From assembly GCA_028275345.1 (NCBI GenBank), contig JAPWUV010000004.1, forward strand, positions 124,001 through 188,000: 64,000 nt of DNA, written 5' to 3'. The notes under the pieces were generated by a model. The model was not told the origin of the DNA, searched no databases, and was given only the letters and a program-made list of their open reading frames with translations. The position numbers and the translations under genes were made by a program. This document shows, one piece after another, positions 51,906-60,280 of the stretch. Numbering within the stretch: the first letter of the stretch is position 1; the number at the start of each line of letters is the position of its first letter. The stretch comes from a bacterium. Its GTDB lineage: Bacteria > Zhuqueibacterota > Zhuqueibacteria > Oleimicrobiales > Geothermoviventaceae.

Positions 51906-53066
51906 TCAGACCTCCAGCGTCGTCCGGAAACGCCGTGCCGAAACCGCCAGCAGCAGGAGGCTCATCCCCAGCAACACGAGCGAGGGTTGGACCAAGTGAG
52001 CCCAAGCGCTCCCCTTCAGGAGGATGCCGCGGACGATGAGCAAGTAGTAGCGGGCTGGGACGAGATACGAAAGGGCCTGGAGCCAGCCCGGCATGGAGGC
52101 GATGGGGAAGATCAGGCCCGAAAGAAGCAGCGTGGGCAGGAGGGTGGTGACCATGGCCATGATCATCGCCACTTGTTGTGTGCGCGCCACCGTGGAGAGG
52201 ATCAGCCCAAGATTGAGCCCCGTGGCCAGGTAGATCGCCGTCAACAGGAGCAAAAGGAGTGGATCGCCGCGCAGCGGTACGCGGTAAAGCAACACCCCGA
52301 CGGCCAGGACGAAGACGGCATCTACGAGGGCCAGCGCGGCGTACGGCAGCACCTTGCCGACCACAATCTCGTGCGGTCGCACGGGCGTGGCCAGCAACGC
52401 TTCGAGGGTTCCCATCTCCCTCTCCCGCGCCACGGTTATGCTGGTGAGCAGGGCGGAAATCATCACCAGCACGAGGGCAATGATCCCCGGCACGAAGAAA
52501 TACGCGCTCTTCAGGTCGGGATTGAACAGGATCGTCGGGCGGAAGTCCAGGAGCGGCTGGCTACCCGTTTTCTCGGAGGCCAAGCCCGCCACGACCCGCC
52601 GCGAGTAATCCCGGATCAGGGTGCCGGCGTTCGGGTCGGATGCGTCCACCAGCAGCTGCACGGTCGAAAAGCCCCGCCTTTCCACCTCCTCGCCGAAACG
52701 GGGCGGGATCACCAGCACAGCCTGGAGGCGCCGCAATCGGAACAGCCTGTCGGCCTCCTCCGCTGAGCCGTCCATCGAGAAGACGCGGAACAGCCGGCTT
52801 CCTTCGAACCAGCTGATGAGCTGGCGGGAGAGGGGAGTCCGCGCGTAGTCCAGGACCCCAAGATCCACCCGCTGGATCTCCAGATTGAGGGCGTACCCGA
52901 ACATCACCAGCTGGACGATCGGCATCAGGATCACGATGGCGAGGGTCCGGAAGTCGCGCAGGATGTGATAGAGCTCCTTTTGCGCCAGGGCCCGGATCCG
53001 CCTGAGACTGGCTTGCAGGGTGCCGGGACGGTGGAGGAAGAGACTGTTCGAAGCTCGTGGGCTCAT
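51906..53066 (-). CDS. ABC-2 type permease, YbhS-like
   Basis: A 386-residue permease with the same topology as its neighbour. It has a helix at about 40-60 (TLAIVILMPIVQLVMFGYAL), an extracytoplasmic domain with DASDPNAGTL, and five C-terminal helices preceded by VAREREMGTLEALLATPV. The N-terminal 30 residues are polar. It and the following permease (one base between the stop and the next start) probably form the heterodimeric channel. It follows the second ATPase gene. Confidence 0.88.
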   Translation of the reverse strand: MSPRASNSLFLHRPGTLQASLRRIRALAQKELYHILRDFRTLAIVILMPIVQLVMFGYALNLEIQRVDLGVLDYARTPLSRQLISWFEGSRLFRVFSMDGSAEEADRLFRLRRLQAVLVIPPRFGEEVERRGFSTVQLLVDASDPNAGTLIRDYSRRVVAGLASEKTGSQPLLDFRPTILFNPDLKSAYFFVPGIIALVLVMISALLTSITVAREREMGTLEALLATPVRPHEIVVGKVLPYAALALVDAVFVLAVGVLLYRVPLRGDPLLLLLLTAIYLATGLNLGLILSTVARTQQVAMIMAMVTTLLPTLLLSGLIFPIASMPGWLQALSYLVPARYYLLIVRGILLKGSAWAHLVQPSLVLLGMSLLLLAVSARRFRTTLEV

Positions 53067-53117
53067 GCGGGAAACAATCCGATGGCTCCGTCTGGTTGCG
53101 ATCCTCGGACTCGGTTT

Positions 53118-53951
53118 TCAACTGCCCAGAACCCCGCTTTCCCCTGAGGGTGAGCGCGGGGTCTGCCAAGTCGATCCTCCGTCCCCTCGGAGCAGTTTCA
53201 GGAACACCTGCTGGATGGATTCGCACCCATGCTCTTCTTTCAACCGCGTGGGGCTACCGAGGGCAATCACCTTGCCGCTGTCCATGATGGCGATGCGATG
53301 GCAGTACTCGGCCTCCTCCATGTAATGGGTGGTGACTACCAGGGTCGTGCCGGCTTCGGCCTTTCGGTGAATCAGGTCCCAGAAGGATCTTCGTGCCCGC
53401 GGATCCACACCGGAGGTGGGCTCATCGAGGAACAAGATGGGCGGCTCGTGCAGCATGGCGCAGCCCAAAGCCAGCCGCTGCTTGTACCCGAGAGGCAGAT
53501 CGCGAGCAAGGCTTTCTCGGAAGGGCCCCAAGGCCAATTCGGCGAGGACCTCCTCCAGCCGGGTACGCAGTGGCTTTCCCCGAATGCCATAGACCCCGCC
53601 GTAGAAGGTCAGATTCTCCTCGACGGTCAGGTCGGGGTAGAGGGAGAAGCGCTGGCTCATGTACCCGATTCGTCGGCGGACGGCCTCTCCGGCACGAGCC
53701 ACATCGAGCCCAGCCACAAAAGCAGATCCTGCGCTCGGCGAAAGCAGGCCGCACAGCATGCGAATGAGCGTCGTTTTCCCGGCACCATTTGGACCCAAGA
53801 GGCCGAAGACCTCACCGCGCCTCACGCGCAGGCTGACGCGCTCCACGGCGACGAAAGATCCGAACCGCCGCGTGAGCTCTACCGTCTGGATTGCGGCACC
53901 ATCCTCCCAGCGATCGGCCGAAGCCCTTGTCACAAGATCTCCGTCAGCCAT
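53118..53951 (-). CDS. ABC ATPase matching the C-terminal half of YbhF
   Basis: A 277-residue ATPase. Walker A is GPNGAGKTTL; Walker B is ILFLDEPTSGVDP; the H-loop is TTHYMEEAEYC. The signature is LPLGYKQRLAL instead of LSGGQ, as in the second half of E. coli YbhF. The first 20 residues are an unconserved extension. It follows the first ATPase with nine bases between, so the tandem ATPase of YbhF is split into two genes here. The pair would power the two permeases encoded next. Confidence 0.88.
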   Translation of the reverse strand: MADGDLVTRASADRWEDGAAIQTVELTRRFGSFVAVERVSLRVRRGEVFGLLGPNGAGKTTLIRMLCGLLSPSAGSAFVAGLDVARAGEAVRRRIGYMSQRFSLYPDLTVEENLTFYGGVYGIRGKPLRTRLEEVLAELALGPFRESLARDLPLGYKQRLALGCAMLHEPPILFLDEPTSGVDPRARRSFWDLIHRKAEAGTTLVVTTHYMEEAEYCHRIAIMDSGKVIALGSPTRLKEEHGCESIQQVFLKLLRGDGGSTWQTPRSPSGESGVLGS

Positions 53952-53960
53952 GGTTGCCCA

Positions 53961-54899
53961 CTACGATGGCGTGGCGGTGGCGGGGGTTCTTTCCATTTCC
54001 TGCAAGAATACATCCTCGATGGAAGGCGGGATGGACTCGGCCCGACCGATCAGATCGCCCGTGGCCTGGCGCCACGAGCGCCAATGTTCCGGGGACGGGT
54101 GGGATTGGAAGGCCACGTGGAGGGAGTCCCCGAAGGCATGCACAAGCGCCACCCCGTCGAGTTGCTGAAAGAAGTCGCGGCCACGCCGCAGATCGGCGCA
54201 CTGGACGCGGTAGAGCGCAAAGGGATAGCTGGCCCGGAGCCGCGCGGGGGCTCCCACGCGGACGATCCGTCCGCGGTACAGGAAGGCGACGCGGTCGCAG
54301 AGGTCCGCTTCCTCCATGTAAGCGGTCGAAAGGAGGATGGTGGTACCCGCCCGGTGGATGGAGGTCAGGATGCCCCAAAGCTCCTGGCGGGAAAGGGCAT
54401 CGACGCCGAACGTGGGCTCGTCCAGTACGAGCACAGCCGGCCGGTTGATCAGCGCGCACGACAGCGCCAGCTTTTGCTTCATTCCCCCCGAAAGCGTCCC
54501 CGCCCGCCGTTGCCGGAAGGGTTTGAGGCGGGAAAAGCGGTACAGTTCCTCCAATCGCACCTCAAGAGTCTCCCCCGGCAGCTGGTACAGCTCGGCGAAG
54601 AACCGGAGGTTCTGCTCCACCGTCAGGTCCGGATACAGGGAGAAATGCTGAGGCATGTACCCGAGGGCGTGGCGGAGGTCGCGGCCGGTCCGGTGCACGT
54701 CCGCACCGAGCATCTCCACCCGTCCCGCGTCCGGCTTGAGCAAGCCGCAAACGGTGCGCAGGAGGGTGGTCTTCCCGGCGCCATCCGGCCCAATCAGGCC
54801 GAAGAGCTCGCCCTCCTCCACCTCGAGGTCGACGCCATTCAGCGCCTCGACCGATCCGTACCGCTTGCAAAGTCCTTGCGCTCGGATAGCGCAGGCCAT
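53961..54899 (-). CDS. ABC ATPase matching the N-terminal half of YbhF
   Basis: A 312-residue ATPase. Walker A is GPDGAGKTTL (Asp for Asn, as in the YbhF N-half); the signature is LSGGMKQKLALS; Walker B is VLVLDEPTFGVDA; the H-loop is STAYMEEADLC, with Ala before Tyr where His is expected, so the switch His may be missing. The last 90 residues form a C-terminal regulatory extension. It lies 13 bases after the HlyD-type gene. With the next ATPase it replaces a fused YbhF. Confidence 0.87.
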   Translation of the reverse strand: MACAIRAQGLCKRYGSVEALNGVDLEVEEGELFGLIGPDGAGKTTLLRTVCGLLKPDAGRVEMLGADVHRTGRDLRHALGYMPQHFSLYPDLTVEQNLRFFAELYQLPGETLEVRLEELYRFSRLKPFRQRRAGTLSGGMKQKLALSCALINRPAVLVLDEPTFGVDALSRQELWGILTSIHRAGTTILLSTAYMEEADLCDRVAFLYRGRIVRVGAPARLRASYPFALYRVQCADLRRGRDFFQQLDGVALVHAFGDSLHVAFQSHPSPEHWRSWRQATGDLIGRAESIPPSIEDVFLQEMERTPATATPS

Positions 54900-54912
54900 A
54901 GCCGTCTTCCCC

Positions 54913-55788
54913 TCAGGGCAGCGTCACTTCGACCGGCATCCCGTCTTTGAGCACGTGGCCTGGATTGGGCACTTGGATCGCCACCGCGTACACGAGGGAA
55001 GCTCGCGTCTCCGGCGTGAGGATGCTCTTGGGTGTGAACTCCGCTTTGGAACTCACCCAGGCGACAGTCCCTTTGAGCGAGCTCCCGAGGCCATCGGCCC
55101 TCACGACCACTTCCCCTCCGAGCTGAATGCGGGGAAGGTACGATTCCGGGACGTAAATCTTCACCTCCACGGCATCGAGGCGAGTCACTTCGATGACCGG
55201 GCGGTAGGGGGCTACTGCCTCGCCCGGCTCGAAGAAGCGCTGGGTGACGATCCCGCTTTCGGGGCTACGGATCACGGAATCCTCGATCTTCTTGGCTACG
55301 AGGCGGAGCTGGGCGAGCAACTGCTCCTTCTTCGCGCGGAGACTTTCGAGCTGGAGCTGAGCTGTACGACAGGCCGTCTCGGATTTCGAGAGCAGGTTCA
55401 GGGCGTCCTCGTAGGCCTGGTCGGTGGCGGCCCCGTCGGCATGGAGGGCGCGGATCCGTTCGAAACGTTGTCTGGCGTAGTTCAGGTCCTGCGTGGCTCT
55501 CTCCAGACCCGATCGTGCCAGCTCTTCCTGTACCTGGAGCTCTCGCAGCCCGGCCTCGAGCTGCCGTCTCTGAAGAGCAAGTTCCAGCGTATCCAGCACG
55601 GCCACCGTGTCCCCCGCCGCGATTGCCTTGCCTTCTTCGACGCGCATCTCCAGGATTCTGCCGCCGACGAGGGCGGGCACCAGAACGGCCCTCCCCTCCA
55701 CCAAGCCGGTGAACACGTTATGCTTCTCCTGGCGCCCGCAGCTGGTCAGGATCAGGGTCAGCAGGACGAGGACGCTCCGGCTTTTCAT
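54913..55788 (-). CDS. HlyD-type membrane-fusion lipoprotein, YbhG-like
   Basis: A 291-residue periplasmic adaptor with a lipobox (LTSC, Cys17). It has a lipoyl-like half (about 35-70), a long coiled-coil hairpin (about 72-165), the second lipoyl half (RSPESGIVTQRFFEPGEAV) and a beta-barrel domain (about 195-291). It links the ABC permeases to an outer-membrane channel or releases substrate to the periplasm. Position after tetR and before the ATPases matches ybhG. AGGAGG-like sequence precedes the ATG at 55788. Confidence 0.9.
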   Translation of the reverse strand: MKSRSVLVLLTLILTSCGRQEKHNVFTGLVEGRAVLVPALVGGRILEMRVEEGKAIAAGDTVAVLDTLELALQRRQLEAGLRELQVQEELARSGLERATQDLNYARQRFERIRALHADGAATDQAYEDALNLLSKSETACRTAQLQLESLRAKKEQLLAQLRLVAKKIEDSVIRSPESGIVTQRFFEPGEAVAPYRPVIEVTRLDAVEVKIYVPESYLPRIQLGGEVVVRADGLGSSLKGTVAWVSSKAEFTPKSILTPETRASLVYAVAIQVPNPGHVLKDGMPVEVTLP

Positions 55789-55803
55789 CTGACCTCCTTA
55801 CGC

Positions 55804-56439
55804 TCAAGGGACTGCCTCTCGCTGGCAGCATCGGACCTCGGGTCGGAGCCCGTTCCAGAAGACATCCAGGATGTGGCGTTTCCTTTCTTCGAGGAAGTCC
55901 GTTTCGAGTGGGAACTCGGTGCACGCGATGATGGGCACGATGTCGCGGGCGAGGATGGGGAAAAGACAAGCGCCGACCAAGCTCAGCGCCGCATGTACCG
56001 GATCGACGGGCCGAATCTCGCCCCTCTCACTGGCGCGTCGGAAAAGCGCGACGAGCGGATTCTCGGGCTGACCACCATCCCGAAAGGCATCGCGGAAGAC
56101 CTCGGCCAGCTCCTCGCCTCCTCGCCCCAGCTCCCACAGCACGAGATGAGCTAGCCGCCGGTTGGCAGCCACGAAGTCCAGGTACTGGCTCACGAAACGC
56201 TCCAGGGCCGCAGGGAAGGGGAGGTCGGCAGCCACTTCGGCCGATAGCCTTGCCACCAGCTCCCGCATGGCTCGACGCAGGATCTCCCGGCAGAGCCCTT
56301 CCTTGGAGCCGAAGTAATAATGCAAGAGAGCCTTGTTCACCCGGGCGCGGTGCGCGATCTCTTCCATTCTGGCGCCGTCCACCCCGCGCTCCAGGATGAC
56401 CTCGCGGGCGGCGGAAAGGATTCGCTCTTCCGTTTCCAA
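55804..56439 (-). CDS. TetR-family regulator, CecR-like by context
   Basis: A 211-residue regulator with an N-terminal TetR helix-turn-helix (RILSAAREVILERGVDG, then MEEIAHRARVNKALLHYYFGSKEGL) and a helical ligand-binding domain. It starts with TTG after AAGGGG; the ATG seven bases upstream is in another frame. A 16-bp perfect operator lies 18 bases before the start, over the promoter. It heads the hlyD-ATPase-ATPase-permease-permease operon, the order seen in E. coli cecR-ybhGFSR. It probably represses until a drug or metabolite binds. Confidence 0.9.
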   Translation of the reverse strand: METEERILSAAREVILERGVDGARMEEIAHRARVNKALLHYYFGSKEGLCREILRRAMRELVARLSAEVAADLPFPAALERFVSQYLDFVAANRRLAHLVLWELGRGGEELAEVFRDAFRDGGQPENPLVALFRRASERGEIRPVDPVHAALSLVGACLFPILARDIVPIIACTEFPLETDFLEERKRHILDVFWNGLRPEVRCCQREAVP

Positions 56440-56457
56440 CGCGCATCCCCTTGTGAG

Positions 56458-56473
56458 TTAACCGGACGGTTAA
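56458..56473 (-). promoter_or_regulatory. TetR operator of the efflux operon
   Basis: TTAACCGGACGGTTAA is a perfect 7-2-7 inverted repeat, a form common for TetR-family regulators. It adjoins the -10 element and lies 18 bases before the tetR start, so autorepression is expected. Confidence 0.82.
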
Positions 56474-56501
56474 AGCTACTCATCCCCGGAGGGAAAGGCA
56501 A
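56473..56501 (-). promoter_or_regulatory. Possible promoter of the tetR-efflux operon
   Basis: On the minus strand: TTGCCT (four of six), a 17-base spacer, and TAGCTT (three of six), directly upstream of the palindrome. It is weak by sequence but well placed. Confidence 0.45.
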
Positions 56502-56682
56502 GGAGAAAGTGAAGATTCCCGCCGACCGACCTCCGGACGCGGTTCCGCGAACGGGGGCCACCGAGGTCGGCTGGCGGGCCCGATCTCCCGGCGAGGTCGA
56601 GTCCCGCGCGAGGGGGCGCGGACTGAACAATCCCCTGCCCCGGAAGGCAAGCCCAAGCCAGGCGGAGGCGTTCCAAAGGCCG

Positions 56683-57114
56683 TCAGGCTTGCCTGTCGAT
56701 CTCCGAAACCATGTAGATCAGGGCCTTTCCTTCGATCACGACCTCGCCGCGCTGATTCGTGCAGCGGGTGGCGAGGGTGACGATCGGCTTGTCTTGACGG
56801 ATATGGATGACCTCGGCCTCAGCGGTGATGGTGTCCCCAATGCGCACGGGCGCTTTCAGGTTGAACTCGTAGTGGAGAGAGACCCCGCCCGGGGTGGTGA
56901 TCTCGCTCAGTGCCGGCTGAACGAGTCCGGCGACGAGGAGCCCGTGAGCGATCCGCTGGCCGAAGCGAGTGGTCCGCGCGTATTCCGCGTCCACGTGGAT
57001 GGGATTGAAGTCGCCCGTCAGACCGGCGTAGAGGATGATGTCGGCTTCGGTGATGGTCTTGGTGAAGGTGGCCTTCTGCCCCAGCTGGATGTCGGCAAAC
57101 GTCTTCTCGCGCAT
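56683..57114 (-). CDS. MaoC-like dehydratase (R-specific enoyl-CoA hydratase type)
   Basis: A 143-residue hot-dog-fold protein. The hydratase-2 signature is present: ADIILYAGLTGDFNPIHVD with the catalytic Asp and His, then GQRIAHGLLVAGL. Such proteins hydrate trans-2-enoyl-CoA or dehydrate 3-hydroxyacyl-CoA/ACP; substrate unknown. The ATG at 57114 follows GGGAGGAATGG. The frame extends upstream but without conservation. It is transcribed alone and divergent from the lysine riboswitch-dap operon. Confidence 0.9.
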   Translation of the reverse strand: MREKTFADIQLGQKATFTKTITEADIILYAGLTGDFNPIHVDAEYARTTRFGQRIAHGLLVAGLVQPALSEITTPGGVSLHYEFNLKAPVRIGDTITAEAEVIHIRQDKPIVTLATRCTNQRGEVVIEGKALIYMVSEIDRQA

Positions 57115-57226
57115 CCATTCCTCCCTCGGCTCCAAGAGCAACTCTTCGGCGCGAAAAGGTACGTACCGCGCGCGAGCCAAGCAACTTGAGCGATCGGGCG
57201 AGTGCCCCCCTCGCTTCACAAAACCC

Positions 57227-57255
57227 TTGCATTTGACGAGGAGGGCGGTTATTTT
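57227..57255 (+). promoter_or_regulatory. Possible promoter of the lysine-riboswitch transcript
   Basis: TTGCAT (57227-57232), a 17-base spacer, and TATTTT (57250-57255). Matches are modest, but the predicted start (near 57262) lies about 40 bases before the aptamer. Confidence 0.36.
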
Positions 57256-57300
57256 CGTCGCAACTTTTTTGGTAGACGCGCGGCGAAACGGGGGATGAGT

Positions 57301-57480
57301 CAGATAGAGGCGCCTGGGATCATGAGTAGCGGCGGTGGCAGGGGAGGCGGCCCCGTTGAGACCGTCGCGAAAGGGGTCCCGGGCCGAAATCAGGGCGTTC
57401 CGCCTCGCGTCCTGGTTGGGCCAGCGCGGGAATACCCGCTGGACTGTCACGGCAGCAGCGCGGCCGTGGAGCGCTATCTG
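57301..57480 (+). ncRNA. Lysine riboswitch (L box) aptamer
   Basis: P1 closes with CAGATAG (57301-57307) and CTATCTG (57474-57480). Conserved elements follow in the right order: AGAGGCGC, TGAGTAGC, AGGGGAGG, GGGCCGAAAT, TCCTGGTTGGG, and the hallmark GGACTGTCACGGC. It stands before dapB-dapA-dapD. When lysine binds, transcription should stop at the hairpin downstream. The core was matched by eye against the known L-box consensus; a covariance model was not run. Confidence 0.88.
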
Positions 57481-57516
57481 AAGACAACCTTTTCGCGACT
57501 CCTCCGGGCATACGTG

Positions 57517-57569
57517 AAGGGTTGATCGGGTAGCTGCTCCCTGGCTACCGGGTCAACCCTTCTCTTTTT
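57517..57569 (+). terminator. Riboswitch-controlled terminator before dapB
   Basis: An 18-base arm (AAGGGTTGATCGGGTAGC) pairs at 16 positions with GCTACCGGGTCAACCCTT across a nine-base loop and is followed by CTCTTTTT. It lies 27 bases before dapB. This is the expression platform of the lysine riboswitch. The competing antiterminator was not resolved by eye. Confidence 0.88.
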
Positions 57570-57595
57570 GAGTAGCAAGCGGAAAGGAGGCGGGA

Positions 57596-58333
57596 GTGAA
57601 CCTGGCACTGGTTGGCTACGGCCGGATGGGGAAGACGGTCGAACGCGTCGCCCAGGAGGGAGGCCATCGCATTGCCGCCATCTACACCGATGTCGAGCCG
57701 GTTCGGGCGGACCGGGTCCCGGCCGACGTGGAGGTGTTCATCGATTTCTCGCTGCCGGAGGCGGTCCCGGCCACGGTGCGGGAAGTAGCGCGGAGCGGAC
57801 GGCCCATCGTCGTGGGCACCACAGGCTGGTATGAGAAGCTCCCGGAGATCCGGGAGATCGTCCAGGAGGCTGGGATTGGGCTGATCTACTCGCCCAACTT
57901 CGCTCTCGGCGTGCACCTGTTCTTCCGGCTGGTCGAATGGGCGGCGCGGCTCTACAGCCGGCTCGGCATCTACGATTGCTGTATCCAGGAAATACATCAC
58001 GCCGGGAAAGCCGATAGTCCCAGCGGCACGGCCCTCAAGCTGGCGGAAATCGTGCGTTCGCACTGGGGCGGGAAGTCGGAACTGCTGTTCGACAGGCCTT
58101 TCGGGCGCATCGCTTCGCATCAGCTCCACGTCACGTCGGCGCGCTGCGGTTTCTTCCCCGGCGAACACAGTCTCGTCATCGACTCGCCGGAGGACACCAT
58201 TGAGCTACGCCATCGGACCCGTAGTCGGGAGGTCTTTGCCCGGGGAGCCCTCCGTGCTGCCGAGTGGATCCGGGACCGCAAGGGGGTTTTCACGGCCGAG
58301 GACATGCTGACGGATTTACTGGGCCAAAGTTGA
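57596..58333 (+). CDS. dapB: 4-Hydroxy-tetrahydrodipicolinate reductase
   Basis: A 245-residue enzyme of lysine/diaminopimelate synthesis, reducing hydroxy-tetrahydrodipicolinate to tetrahydrodipicolinate with NAD(P)H. It has the N-terminal Rossmann motif VGYGRMGK, the PIVVGTTGW segment, and the catalytic/substrate motif EIHHAGKADSPSGTALKLA. The start is GTG after a strong AAGGAGG. It is the first gene after a lysine riboswitch terminator and is followed by dapA after 11 bases. Slightly short (usual about 250-270) but complete. Confidence 0.96.
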   Translation: MNLALVGYGRMGKTVERVAQEGGHRIAAIYTDVEPVRADRVPADVEVFIDFSLPEAVPATVREVARSGRPIVVGTTGWYEKLPEIREIVQEAGIGLIYSPNFALGVHLFFRLVEWAARLYSRLGIYDCCIQEIHHAGKADSPSGTALKLAEIVRSHWGGKSELLFDRPFGRIASHQLHVTSARCGFFPGEHSLVIDSPEDTIELRHRTRSREVFARGALRAAEWIRDRKGVFTAEDMLTDLLGQS

Positions 58334-58344
58334 GGAGGATTGCC

Positions 58345-59241
58345 ATGGACGTAACAAGATTCCGGGGCACAACCACGGCGCTCGTCACCCCCTTCACGCC
58401 GGACGGCGCCATCGACGAACGCCGCTTGCGCGCCCTGGTGGACTGGCAGATCGAGCAGGGGGTGGACGTTCTGCTGGCTGTAGGAACCACCGGCGAGAGC
58501 GCCACCCTGTCCCACGAGGAGCACCATCGCGTGATGGACATCGTGATCCAGCAGGCGGCGGGGAGAGTCCCCGTGATGTGCGGCGCCGGGAGCAATGCCA
58601 CGGCAGAAGCCCTCTCTCTGACGCGCTACGCCGAAAAGGCCGGGGCCGATGCTATCCTCTCCGTCGGTCCCTACTACAATAAGCCCACACAGGAAGGTCT
58701 GTATCAGCACTTCAAGGCCATCGCGGAGGCTACCTCGCTGCCGGTGTTCATTTACAACGTGCCGGGTCGCACGGGCATGAACATCGCCGCCGACACCATC
58801 CTTCGCCTCTCCGAGATTCCGAACATCGCGGGGGTGAAGGAGGCCTCCGGCAATTTCGCGCAGATCATGCGCATCTTAGCCCATCGCCCCGATGGCTTTC
58901 TTCTGCTTTCGGGCGACGACGCCGTGACCTTGCCGATCATCGCACTGGGAGGGGACGGCGTCGTCTCCGTCGTGGCGAACGAAGTCCCCGCCCTCACCAG
59001 CCGAATGGTGAGGGCCGCGCTCGAGGGCCGCTGGCATGAGGCCAGGGAGCTGCACTATCGGCTCCTGCCCCTGATGGAGGCCAATTTCATCGAGTCCAAC
59101 CCCATTCCGGTGAAGGCTGCGCTATGGCTGATGGGGAAGGTCGAGCTCAGCTACCGCCTGCCCCTCGTCCCGCCAGCTCAGGGCACGTTGCAGACTCTGC
59201 GTAAGCTGCTTGGAGAACTGGGCGTGGAGGTGGTGAACTGA
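58345..59241 (+). CDS. dapA: 4-Hydroxy-tetrahydrodipicolinate synthase
   Basis: A 298-residue class I aldolase condensing pyruvate with aspartate semialdehyde. Motifs are [14 protein letters not shown] (Thr pair of the catalytic triad), [10 protein letters not shown] (Tyr), and the Schiff-base Lys in [22 protein letters not shown] precedes the ATG. It follows dapB by 11 bases and its stop overlaps the dapD start (TGATG). It is co-regulated by the lysine riboswitch. Confidence 0.97.
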   Translation: MDVTRFRGTTTALVTPFTPDGAIDERRLRALVDWQIEQGVDVLLAVGTTGESATLSHEEHHRVMDIVIQQAAGRVPVMCGAGSNATAEALSLTRYAEKAGADAILSVGPYYNKPTQEGLYQHFKAIAEATSLPVFIYNVPGRTGMNIAADTILRLSEIPNIAGVKEASGNFAQIMRILAHRPDGFLLLSGDDAVTLPIIALGGDGVVSVVANEVPALTSRMVRAALEGRWHEARELHYRLLPLMEANFIESNPIPVKAALWLMGKVELSYRLPLVPPAQGTLQTLRKLLGELGVEVVN

Positions 59242-60074
59242 TGAGCCTGCAGGAGGAGATCGAACATCTTTACGAGCTGCCCGACTCTGAGCTCCCGGAA
59301 TCGGCCCGTGGTGTCTTCGAGACCTTTCGCACCTTGTTGGGGGCAGGGGAGATCCGGGCCGCGGAAAAGGTGGGCGATACCTGGCGCGTCAATGCGTGGG
59401 TGAAGAAGGGGATCTTGCTCGGTTTCCGTCTGGGGAGGCTGGCTGAGCTCCCGAGCTCAGCGCCCTTCCGCTTCTTCGACAAGGACACGCTTCCGGTCAA
59501 GCATCTGACGCTGCGGGATGAGGTGCGTGTGGTACCGGGCGGGACTACGATCCGCGCCGGTGCGTACGTGGCTCCCGGCGTGATCATCATGCCCCCAGCC
59601 TTCGTGAACATTGGCGCCTACGTCGATCGCGGCACGATGATCGATTCCCATGCGCTGGTCGGCTCCTGTGCCCAAATCGGCCGGCGCGTCCATCTCAGCG
59701 CGGGAGCTCAGATTGGGGGCGTGCTGGAGCCTGTGGGGGCCTTGCCGGTCATCATCGAGGACGACGTGCTCGTGGGTGGCAACTGCGGGGTGTACGAGGG
59801 CACGATCGTCCGCAGAGGCGCGGTACTGGCGGCTGGCACGATCCTCACCCACTCCCTGCCCATCTACGATGCCGTGCGCGAGCGCATCCTCCGCGCCCGC
59901 GACGGAGAACCGCTGGAGGTGCCCGAAAACGCCGTGGTCATCCCCGGCTCCCGCCCCCTCGCCGCACATTTCCCCGCGGAGCATGGCCTTCACGCCTACT
60001 GTCCCATCATCGTGAAGTATCGCGACGGGAAGACCGATCGGGCCACGGCTTTGGAGGAAGCCCTGCGACTGTAA
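59241..60074 (+). CDS. dapD: Tetrahydrodipicolinate N-succinyltransferase
   Basis: A 277-residue left-handed beta-helix acyltransferase that transfers succinyl from succinyl-CoA to tetrahydrodipicolinate. It has an N-terminal helical domain (about 1-95), then hexapeptide repeats ([20 protein letters not shown], then [15 protein letters not shown]), the loop [18 protein letters not shown] and a C-terminal beta domain. The DapD type shows use of the succinylase branch. The start overlaps the dapA stop by one base, so translation is coupled. The later genes dapC, dapE and dapF are not in the window. Confidence 0.96.
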   Translation: MSLQEEIEHLYELPDSELPESARGVFETFRTLLGAGEIRAAEKVGDTWRVNAWVKKGILLGFRLGRLAELPSSAPFRFFDKDTLPVKHLTLRDEVRVVPGGTTIRAGAYVAPGVIIMPPAFVNIGAYVDRGTMIDSHALVGSCAQIGRRVHLSAGAQIGGVLEPVGALPVIIEDDVLVGGNCGVYEGTIVRRGAVLAAGTILTHSLPIYDAVRERILRARDGEPLEVPENAVVIPGSRPLAAHFPAEHGLHAYCPIIVKYRDGKTDRATALEEALRL

Positions 60075-60280
60075 CCCGGGGGATCCCCGCCGGGCGCAGC
60101 CGGCAGCATTGGTGGCCGCATGATCGGCCTTGCAGCTTGGGAACGGACATCCCATTGGGGAATTCTTGCCAAAACCGTACATTCGCCGAGGCTGGAAGCC
60201 GCTCCCCGGCCCTGCGCGCTGAACTGCGGCAAATTGGGTCGCGGGAGGAACGAATCGGCGTTCTCCCCGGACGAGAGGCG

